Positions 1 through 6,179 of a DNA stretch of 14,875 nucleotides are shown here, piece after piece. Positions within the stretch are counted from its first letter, which is position 1, and each line of letters begins with the position of its first letter. Made by a program: the position numbers and the translations under genes. The stretch spans positions 1-14,875 of the forward strand of contig DFGW01000036.1 in NCBI GenBank assembly GCA_002372465.1, read 5' to 3'. The stretch comes from Butyrivibrio sp. UBA3740. Its GTDB lineage: Bacteria; Bacillota; Clostridia; Lachnospirales; Lachnospiraceae. A model generated the notes under the pieces. It did no database searches and had not been told where the DNA came from. It saw only the letters and a program-made list of their open reading frames with translations.

Positions 1-1
1 T

Positions 2-427
2 GACCAGGTCAAGAAGGGCGGAGTTATGGCGTCTTCCTATGTTGGAGGCCTTTCCGGAGCCTTTATTCCGGTCAGCGAGGATCAGGGTATGATCAATGCA
101 GTTGAGGCAGGAGCATTAACTTTGGAAAAGCTTGAAGCCATGACTTGTGTATGCTCTGTCGGCCTTGACATGATAGCAATCCCCGGAGATACAAAAGATA
201 CTACCATTGCCGGAATAATTGCTGATGAAATGGCTATTGGCATGATCAATCAGAAGACTACAGCCGTTCGTCTTATCCCTGTTATCGGAAAGGGGGTAGG
301 AGAAACAGTTGAGTTTGGCGGACTTTTGGGCTATGCCCCTATTATGCCTGTGAACCGGTTCTCCTGCGATGAATTTGTAAACAGAGGCGGAAGAATCCCG
401 GCGCCTGTCCACAGCTTCAAGAATTGA
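2..427 (+). CDS. PFL family protein (DUF711/UPF0210), C-terminal part
   Basis: This is the last 141 codons of a gene that enters from the left edge; the frame is open from base 2, so the ATG at base 26 is an internal methionine rather than the start. The sequence matches the C-terminal part of the DUF711/UPF0210 family, called PFL family protein in current annotation, as I remember it. Visible hallmarks are the segment [12 protein letters not shown], then [11 protein letters not shown], then a Gly-rich stretch ending in [10 protein letters not shown] and a C-terminal GRIPAPVHS. Full family members are about 450 residues, so roughly two thirds lies outside. The family has a fold related to pyruvate-formate-lyase/ribonucleotide-reductase barrels and no established biochemical role, and it is often encoded beside a small ACT-domain protein, which would be upstream and cannot be seen here. 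Family assignment is fairly sure; function is unknown. Confidence 0.85.
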   Translation, partial: DQVKKGGVMASSYVGGLSGAFIPVSEDQGMINAVEAGALTLEKLEAMTCVCSVGLDMIAIPGDTKDTTIAGIIADEMAIGMINQKTTAVRLIPVIGKGVGETVEFGGLLGYAPIMPVNRFSCDEFVNRGGRIPAPVHSFKN

Positions 428-584
428 GAACTTTATTTCAGTTTTTTTGCCGTTGGAAGTAAGTTTCAGAAAAGTCCTTTCTTTTCCCTAAGAAGGCATC
501 TGGGGTACAAAATTTCATTGACCCCCCTCAAAATTCGAAATAGTTATAAACACAAAATAAAATTTCTAAAACCATGATAAAACT

Positions 585-625
585 AATCATAATTAACAGA
601 TTTTCTGTTGATTATGATTTTTTTT
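585..625 (+). terminator. Intrinsic terminator, AT-rich 16-bp stem
   Basis: A left arm at 585-600 and a right arm at 604-619 pair over 16 bp with a single U-G wobble around a 3-nt TTT loop, and a run of eight T (618-625) follows. The stem is A/T-rich, so less stable than a typical terminator, but its length and the T run fit one. It lies about 160 nt after the DUF711 stop and 80 nt before the PilZ start. It may end the upstream transcript, or act as an attenuator if a promoter lies between 428 and 584. Confidence 0.65.
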
Positions 626-635
626 ATGATAATAT
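608..635 (+). promoter_or_regulatory. Possible sigma-A promoter for the PilZ/surface-protein unit
   Basis: TTGATT at 608-613 is separated by 16 bp from TAATAT at 630-635, which is preceded by TG at 627-628 (extended -10 arrangement). A start near base 642 would give a leader of about 60 nt before the PilZ ATG. The -35 box overlaps the right arm of the terminator hairpin. Each box matches consensus at four of six positions, so this is only a candidate. Confidence 0.35.
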
Positions 636-704
636 AGCTTTCGGAAAAGGGGAACCCCCAGAAACATAGTGATTGAAATAAAATTTATGAGGTGAAAAGA
701 AATC

Positions 705-1028
705 ATGGAAGAGAGAAGAAAAATTAGTCGTGTTGCTTTTAATGCAAACAGTGTAATCGTTGACAGAGACACCCAGGAGAAGTACTACGGGCAGGTAAAA
801 AATGTTTCACCTCTGGGTATAGCCATTATAGTTGATGAAAGTGTTCCTTCACTTCTGGGAAAAGATGTAATCATCGTTGCAGAAACACTGATCATGTACG
901 CTGATGTCATCAGGGAAGATGATGAAGGCTCAGGAGAAAGAACTTTCGCCTTTAGTTCAAAGAAATTTACAAATGATGTTCTTCAGTATCTGTTTGATCG
1001 AATCGGTATTGATGAGGCAGAGGGCTGA
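705..1028 (+). CDS. Stand-alone PilZ domain protein (probable c-di-GMP receptor)
   Basis: This 107-residue protein is essentially one PilZ domain. The N-terminal RxxxR c-di-GMP-binding motif is present as R5-K-I-S-R9 and the second motif, D/NxSxxG, as N33-V-S-P-L-G38. The rest has the alternating strand pattern of the PilZ barrel and ends in a short helix (about 88-101). It has no signal peptide, membrane segment or YcgR-type N-terminal domain, so it is cytoplasmic and must act through a partner. The start ATG has a good ribosome binding site, GAGGTGA at 689-695, 9 nt upstream. The next gene starts 52 nt after its stop with no terminator between, so they are probably co-transcribed; this suggests that c-di-GMP affects the export, display or function of the large surface protein. 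Domain call is firm, the target is inference. Confidence 0.9.
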   Translation: MEERRKISRVAFNANSVIVDRDTQEKYYGQVKNVSPLGIAIIVDESVPSLLGKDVIIVAETLIMYADVIREDDEGSGERTFAFSSKKFTNDVLQYLFDRIGIDEAEG

Positions 1029-1080
1029 AATAAATAAAGAAAAGATTCAGTAACAAAAAACATGTGTGAGGGTAAATTAT

Positions 1081-4000
1081 ATGAAAAGAAATTTAATTGA
1101 CAGACAGATAATCAAAGCACTTTCAATAGGAATCAGTGCCAGCATGCTGCTTCAGCCTGTTACAGCAATAGCTTCTGATATTGAAGGTGATACAGATACA
1201 AGAGAGCCTTCCGGAGCGTCAGCTTCAGCTATGCCTGCACAGGTAGAAGCTAGCGAAAATCTGGAAGTGTCTCAGGAAGTAGCTGAAACTTATGAAGCAG
1301 TTCAGGATGCCATTGAAGTTGGTCAGGAAACTCCTGCACAGGAGGTGGCAGCTGATGAGGCATCTGCAGCAGATACTTCTTCAGAAGAGACTCCTGCAGC
1401 AGAAACTCCTTCAGAAGAGACATCTGCAGCTGCGACTACAGTTAACGAGGATCTTGAAGCTTCAGCTGAAGCTATTGAAGGAATCGGCAATGATATAAAG
1501 CATCTGGATAGTAAAAACCGGGCAGCAAAAGAGGCTGTTAAAGAATATGAAGAGAGTACCGATGAGGGTGTTGTAGCAAATGCAGAAAGATACGCAAATG
1601 CAGCCGGTGATCTGGCTAATGATGCTGAGGATTATGAAGCAAATGCGAGCGCTGATCTTGATAAGGTTGTAGAAATAGCTGATGAGGCAGTTGCGCTTTC
1701 CGATGGTACATACTCATCTCAGAAAGCTGCCAATGAAGCAATTGAGAAGGTTGAGGAGCTTGCTAAGGAAGCTGAAGAAAAGGTCCTTGATGCCAAGGCT
1801 CAGTCTGAACTTGCAGATAAGGCTATGAATGACGCCAAGGAATTCAGGGATGCTGCGCAGCAGAGCGTAAATGATGCACAGGCTGCAAAGGCTAAGGCTG
1901 ACCAGGCTGTAAAGGAAGCTGAAGATGAGCTTAATGCTCTTTTGGAGAGCTACGGAATTGATAAAGACGCTGAAGGCGACCAGGAATATGACGGAAAAGT
2001 TGCTCAGGCTATAAATAAAGCCAGGTCTGCCCTTGAAAAGGCTCAGGCAGAATATGATGCAGCTGACCAGGCACTTACATTGGCAAACAGTGAAAAGAAT
2101 GCTGCTGACTCAGAGGTTGAAGAGCTTACACAGGCTGCCAGTGATGCTAAAGCTGATTATGATTCTGCTTCAAAGGATGCTGAGAAGGCAGCTGCTGATG
2201 CAGCACTTGCCCAGAAGAACTTTGACAGATACCAGAGAGAGTACAACAGAGCTGTTGAGGCTGTTGGCTACTACCAGGGTAACTATGATCATGTAAAAGC
2301 AGTTTACGACAATCTTGTTGAAGCAAGAGATGCAGCAAAAGAAAATGTTGCTGACAAGGAAGAGGATTACAAAGAAGCTAAGGCAAATGCAGATACAAAG
2401 TATGCTGAGTGGAAGGAAGCCCAGGCAGAAGCTGACGCTGCCAGGAAGGACAGGGATGATGCTTATTCTGCATGGAAGAAAGCACAGATTGCATTTGGTA
2501 TAGATTCGGCAAAAGCTATAGCTGCTGAGGCAAAGTATAAGAGCCTTCAGGCTACAGCAGATAATAAAGCTGCGTCAGTAAGAGAAAAAGAAGCACAGGC
2601 TAACAGCGCTTCCTTGAAACTTCAGGAAGCTACAGCTGCTCAGTCTGAGGCTCTTGCAACATACCAGGAACTTAATGGCAAGGCAGTGCAGGCCGAGAAA
2701 GACAAGAATAGTGCCAAGTCTTCTCTTGATACCGCAAAGAGTGCTGAAAATGTTGCAAAAGAGACTTTTGCAAATTCAGTTAAAACTGTAATAGATGCTT
2801 GCAAGGATGCAAAAGCCAAGAAGGGCATCGTAGAGGGAATTCAGAATAGCATCGATACGGCACAGGGAAAGATCGACGCAGCAAATAACGAGATTACAAG
2901 ACTTAATGGAGAGATTTCAAATGCCCAAAGTGAGATTCGGACTCAGGAAGGCATTATAACTGCGGCTGAGAGCAAAATTCAGGAATATGAAGGGGCTCTG
3001 GAGACAGCAAACGCTGATTTTGCAGAGGCTAACAGGCTCTATGGCGAGAATTCCGAGCAGGCACGACTTGCCCAGGACAAGGTGGATGAGCTTGCAGGTC
3101 AGATCCAGGATGAAAAAGATAAGATCACAGCTGCCAATGCTGAGATCGGAAGACTTAACGGAGTAATTGACCAGGCAACAACTGATAAGAATGAGGCACA
3201 GTCTCTGAAGGAGACAGCAGAAGGCGAGAAGCAGGATGCCGAGGATGAGCTTACACAGATCGAGGAAGGACTTGGCGCTGATTATCGTCAGAAGCAGCAG
3301 GATGCTGATGATGCAAGTGGTGCTATCGCAGGACTTAATCAGAAGGTTGTCGAAGCAGAAGCAGCACAGAGGGCTGCTAATGAAGCTTGGTCAAAGGCAC
3401 AGACTGCCCTGAATGAAGCAAAGGCTAAATACGCCGGCGCTGACAAGATGGAAACTATTATCGAGAATGTAAACAAAGATCGCAAAAATTCAAGATCATT
3501 AGAGAATAATACTCAGATAGCACAGAATCTTATCAGATATTATGTTTATCAGACCAATAATAATGTAAATCCTGAGGATATAGCTTTTAAAGTAGATGAA
3601 AGCCATCTCCGCTGGGAGAAGAATTCTGTTACTGCTTATAACAAGAAGACAGGACAAGTATATGGTTACTTCAATTTTGAAACACTGGACAAGAATGGTG
3701 ACCATGTATCGGGACTTTTCTGGGATAGCTATGAAAAGAATACAGCTAACCTTTCCATTATATTAAAACCGTCTAAAGAATCTGCTTCAGTTTCTCATGT
3801 TCTTTTCACAGAGCGTGATTTTGTGGATGGTAAGACCCAGTATCAGCAGGAAACAGCAGCTGCAAGGGCAGCACTTGAAGAAGCACAGAATGCTAAGCAG
3901 CAGGCTGATCAGGCAGTAGCAGCAGCTAACAATGCTGTTACTCAGTATCAGAATCAGCATGCCCAGGCTATTGCTGATGCCCAGGGTAAGGCAAATGCCG

Positions 4001-6003
4001 CTCAGCAGGCAAAGCAGGAGTACGAGACTGCCAAAGGAATTGCAGAAGCAGCTCGTGATGATGCTGCCGGAAGGATTTCACAGGCAGAGCAGACAATCAC
4101 GAATAAGACAAACGATATCAATGCTGCAAATACAGCTATCGGAGTTGAGCAGGGAAAGATTACTGCTGCCCGGCAGGAAATAGATAGGCTTAGTTCAGAG
4201 AAAGCTTCCTATGAAGCAATTGTAACAAATAAGACGAATGCAGCAGGTGGCAATAGTGCTGATGCACAGACAGCCCAAAGTGAGATCAACAGAATAAACG
4301 GTCTTATTGCAGCTGAGAACGGAAAAATCACAGCAGCTAATAAGGCTATAGAAGCGCTTAATACAAAGATTACAGCCAATGAGGCAGCAATACTGGTTCA
4401 GCAGGGTATTATCAATGAGCAGACCGGTATAAAAGAAAAGGCTGAAGCAGATCTTGTAACAGCAAAGGCACAGTGGACAGAATCATTAGAGACTCTTCAG
4501 GAAAATGTAAACCAGACAGTTGAAGACTGGGGTGCACTCAAGCAGGCTCATGCTACGGCTGTAGGCGCTAAGAAGACATACGATCAGGCAGTTATAGATG
4601 CGGGCATAGCTGCACAAAAGGCAGAGGAAGCTGAGGGCGAGCTTAATACTGCCAATCAGAATCTTGAAAGAGCAAGACAAGAATCTGAAAAGAAAGCTGG
4701 AGAGCTGAAAACTGCACAGGACAACTATTCTATAGCCCAGAAGAAGGCTGATAATGCCAAGGCTGAATGGACTAATGCAGAAGAGAAAAAAGCAGATGCT
4801 CAGGAGTGGGCAGATACCTGCAAAGCTGCTTATGATAAGGCTGTAAAGGATTACGGAAAAGAATCTGACGAAGCAGGTGAAGCATGGGCAGCTTATCTGA
4901 AAGCGGCCGGTGAGAAGGCTGTTGCTATCGAAAAGCTTGCGGAAGCAAAGCTTCTTTACGGAACCCTTGAAGCTGCGGTTAAGATTGAAGCCTTTGGTCT
5001 TTCCAATGCACAGGATGCCCTTGATTATGCGAATTCAAAATACGGTGCAACCATAGATGCCTATGAGAGCGAAGTGGCTAAGAATGCTGCTGCACAGCAG
5101 GCTAAGGCAGATGCAGAAGCTGCAAAGGGACTGGCAGAACAGGCCATGAACAAGGCTAACAATGATCTTCAGATAGCGCAGCAGACTCAGGCAAACGCCC
5201 AGGGCAAGGTTTCAGATCTTACAGCAGCAAAGCAGGCAGCTTTTGAAAAAGTCAGTGCAGTAGAAGCAGCTTATAATAAGGTTCTTGAAATGGCTAAGAA
5301 GCTTGAGGAACTTAAGACTCAGAGCGGCGTAAGTGCTAATGCCATTGACGCTCTTACGGCACAGCTTGGTGTAGCTGATGAGAACTATAAGAGAGCTCAG
5401 ACAGCAGCAGAAAATGCGTATGATTCTTATATGGATGCTCTTGAAGAGGTCGAAAGAGTAGTAGCTGCTCTTGATGGTGATTACAGAGTGGTTATTCCTT
5501 CATCCGGCGGAAATGATAATGGCGAAGAAGGCGGCACAGAAGGAAATGAAGGAAGCAGTGATGTAAATGATGGCGGATCAGGTAACGCAGTTACCCCCGG
5601 CGCCATTGCAAGAAATATTACCCCTGAGGCTCTTGGCGATGTAGCAGCAAATGGTGCAACAGGACAGGTCCTTGGAGCAAAGAGGGTAACAACAACCGGT
5701 GCTGAGGCTGTTGATCCCGGTGCTGTAATTGATTCTGAAGGTCAGAATAAGGTGATGGGTGCTACAGACAGCACAAAGAAGACAAAGGTGACTGATAAGT
5801 CCAAGGTCACAAAGAGTATCGAAGATGAAGATACAGCAAAGGCTGCTTCTATTCCTGAGGAAGAGAAGTCAAGACTTTCATATCTCTGGCTCCTTATTCT
5901 TGCAGCAGCTGCAGGAGTTACTGTAGAAGAGTATCATAGAAGAAAGAAAGCAAAAGCTAAGGCAGAAAATGGTTCAGGAAACGGACCTAAGGTTAACAAC
6001 TGA
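1081..6003 (+). CDS. Giant exported coiled-coil surface protein with C-terminal membrane anchor
   Basis: This is a 1640-residue protein. I chose ATG 1081 because GAGGGT (1068-1073) lies 7 nt upstream; an in-frame GTG at 1066 would overlap that site. Residues 1-31 form a signal peptide (KR start, hydrophobic IIKALSIGISASMLL, cleavage after A29-I-A31). An acidic Ala/Glu/Thr/Pro region runs to about 130. Two long Ala/Glu/Lys/Gln-rich coiled-coil segments (about 130-789 and 921-1465) flank an island of ordinary composition (790-920). A Gly/Asn/Thr-rich linker (1471-1596) carries QVLGAKR and KVMGA. A hydrophobic helix (about 1598-1618, SYLWLLILAAAAG) and a basic tail (HRRKKAKAK) follow. There is no LPXTG. 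I see only two cysteines, C574 and C1247. The architecture suggests a long stalk held in the membrane and projecting through the wall. The function is not recognised; an adhesin, cell-envelope spacer or scaffold is possible. The gene follows a PilZ gene and ends at a terminator. Confidence 0.85.
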   Translation: MKRNLIDRQIIKALSIGISASMLLQPVTAIASDIEGDTDTREPSGASASAMPAQVEASENLEVSQEVAETYEAVQDAIEVGQETPAQEVAADEASAADTSSEETPAAETPSEETSAAATTVNEDLEASAEAIEGIGNDIKHLDSKNRAAKEAVKEYEESTDEGVVANAERYANAAGDLANDAEDYEANASADLDKVVEIADEAVALSDGTYSSQKAANEAIEKVEELAKEAEEKVLDAKAQSELADKAMNDAKEFRDAAQQSVNDAQAAKAKADQAVKEAEDELNALLESYGIDKDAEGDQEYDGKVAQAINKARSALEKAQAEYDAADQALTLANSEKNAADSEVEELTQAASDAKADYDSASKDAEKAAADAALAQKNFDRYQREYNRAVEAVGYYQGNYDHVKAVYDNLVEARDAAKENVADKEEDYKEAKANADTKYAEWKEAQAEADAARKDRDDAYSAWKKAQIAFGIDSAKAIAAEAKYKSLQATADNKAASVREKEAQANSASLKLQEATAAQSEALATYQELNGKAVQAEKDKNSAKSSLDTAKSAENVAKETFANSVKTVIDACKDAKAKKGIVEGIQNSIDTAQGKIDAANNEITRLNGEISNAQSEIRTQEGIITAAESKIQEYEGALETANADFAEANRLYGENSEQARLAQDKVDELAGQIQDEKDKITAANAEIGRLNGVIDQATTDKNEAQSLKETAEGEKQDAEDELTQIEEGLGADYRQKQQDADDASGAIAGLNQKVVEAEAAQRAANEAWSKAQTALNEAKAKYAGADKMETIIENVNKDRKNSRSLENNTQIAQNLIRYYVYQTNNNVNPEDIAFKVDESHLRWEKNSVTAYNKKTGQVYGYFNFETLDKNGDHVSGLFWDSYEKNTANLSIILKPSKESASVSHVLFTERDFVDGKTQYQQETAAARAALEEAQNAKQQADQAVAAANNAVTQYQNQHAQAIADAQGKANAAQQAKQEYETAKGIAEAARDDAAGRISQAEQTITNKTNDINAANTAIGVEQGKITAARQEIDRLSSEKASYEAIVTNKTNAAGGNSADAQTAQSEINRINGLIAAENGKITAANKAIEALNTKITANEAAILVQQGIINEQTGIKEKAEADLVTAKAQWTESLETLQENVNQTVEDWGALKQAHATAVGAKKTYDQAVIDAGIAAQKAEEAEGELNTANQNLERARQESEKKAGELKTAQDNYSIAQKKADNAKAEWTNAEEKKADAQEWADTCKAAYDKAVKDYGKESDEAGEAWAAYLKAAGEKAVAIEKLAEAKLLYGTLEAAVKIEAFGLSNAQDALDYANSKYGATIDAYESEVAKNAAAQQAKADAEAAKGLAEQAMNKANNDLQIAQQTQANAQGKVSDLTAAKQAAFEKVSAVEAAYNKVLEMAKKLEELKTQSGVSANAIDALTAQLGVADENYKRAQTAAENAYDSYMDALEEVERVVAALDGDYRVVIPSSGGNDNGEEGGTEGNEGSSDVNDGGSGNAVTPGAIARNITPEALGDVAANGATGQVLGAKRVTTTGAEAVDPGAVIDSEGQNKVMGATDSTKKTKVTDKSKVTKSIEDEDTAKAASIPEEEKSRLSYLWLLILAAAAGVTVEEYHRRKKAKAKAENGSGNGPKVNN
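2893..3180 (+). repeat. Internal protein duplication, copy 1 (residues about 605-700)
   Basis: This copy aligns without gaps to residues 1006-1101 of the same protein, an offset of 401 residues. Shared elements in register are an Ile-Thr start, a G-x-ITAA element about 20 residues later, G-x-NS, an A-x-x-AQ element, then G-x-I, KITAAN and a closing LN. Over the 40 residues from Y654, 18 are identical by my count. The match is at protein level; the DNA has diverged. Confidence 0.7.
3448..3840 (+). other. Segment encoding a globular island between two coiled-coil arms
   Basis: Residues 790-920 of the giant surface protein break abruptly from the Ala/Glu/Lys/Gln-rich pattern. They are rich in aromatic residues, Asn, Ser and beta-prone stretches, for example LIRYYVYQTNNN, LRWEKNSVTAYNK, VYGYFNFETLDK and ANLSIILK. 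This looks like a folded alpha/beta domain of about 130 residues, perhaps a tip or hinge. I do not recognise the family. Confidence 0.65.
4096..4383 (+). repeat. Internal protein duplication, copy 2 (residues about 1006-1101)
   Basis: This is the partner of the segment at 2893-3180, on the opposite side of the globular island. It keeps the same spacing of conserved elements: GKITAA, then GGNS, then KITAAN. A further Y/F-G-x-x-S element occurs at residues 472-476 and 1258-1262 of the protein, hinting at an older repeat unit of about 200 residues. Confidence 0.65.
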
Positions 6004-6040
6004 AATTAAAACCAACTCATAAACATTTACCCCACACACA

Positions 6041-6073
6041 GGAAAGCTCCCGGTTTCATTCCGGGGGCTTTTC
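6041..6073 (+). terminator. Intrinsic terminator after the giant surface-protein gene
   Basis: The arms 6041-6053 and 6061-6073 pair over about 13 bp with a G/C-rich core (CTCCCGG against CCGGGGG), two U-G wobbles and a 7-nt loop TTTCATT. Four T (6069-6072) lie at the end of the right arm. It begins 38 nt after the stop codon and separates this gene from the transporter unit. Confidence 0.85.
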
Positions 6074-6127
6074 TATGTTATTACCACAATATCTTGTGAG
6101 AATATAGTATAGAATCACTAAAGGGTG

Positions 6128-6133
6128 TATAAT
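6128..6133 (+). promoter_or_regulatory. -10 box (TATAAT) before the transporter/ATP synthase unit
   Basis: A perfect TATAAT lies 46 nt upstream of the transporter start, directly after TG (6126-6127), in the 176-nt gap that follows the terminator. I find no good -35 at 16-18 bp; the nearest candidate, TTGTGA at 6094-6099, is 28 bp away. Since this is the only intergenic gap before the MMPL-GLUG-atp series, a promoter is expected here. It may be an activator-dependent one. Confidence 0.5.
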
Positions 6134-6179
6134 AAAAAGGAGTTTTTTTAACTAACTATTGATATGGGGATGAGGGGAA

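Larger units (their letters stand above)
428..704. other. AT-rich intergenic region between DUF711 and PilZ genes
   Basis: I see no gene in these 277 bases. The region holds a weak hairpin around the stop of the DUF711 gene (about 426-448, a short stem followed by seven T). It also holds a TTGACC box at 518-523 without a convincing -10 partner, a strong hairpin-T tract at 585-625, a possible promoter at 608-635 and a short GGGG/CCCC dyad at 649-659. The PilZ ribosome binding site is at 689-695. I found no riboswitch consensus. Confidence 0.6.

Noticed and set aside
428..704. c-di-GMP riboswitch controlling the PilZ gene
   Set aside because: I looked for the conserved GEMM-type elements and saw none; the space between the possible upstream promoter and the hairpin is too short for an aptamer.
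1066..1080. GTG start five codons upstream of the giant surface protein's ATG
   Set aside because: The GTG overlaps the GAGGGT ribosome binding site that serves ATG 1081, and the ATG gives a typical MKRN signal-peptide start.
1200..5460. Several alternate-frame open frames rich in Leu, Gln and Arg inside the giant coiled-coil gene
   Set aside because: They are frame shadows of Ala/Glu/Lys repeats (GCA, GAA, CAG codons) with no ribosome binding sites or plausible protein composition.
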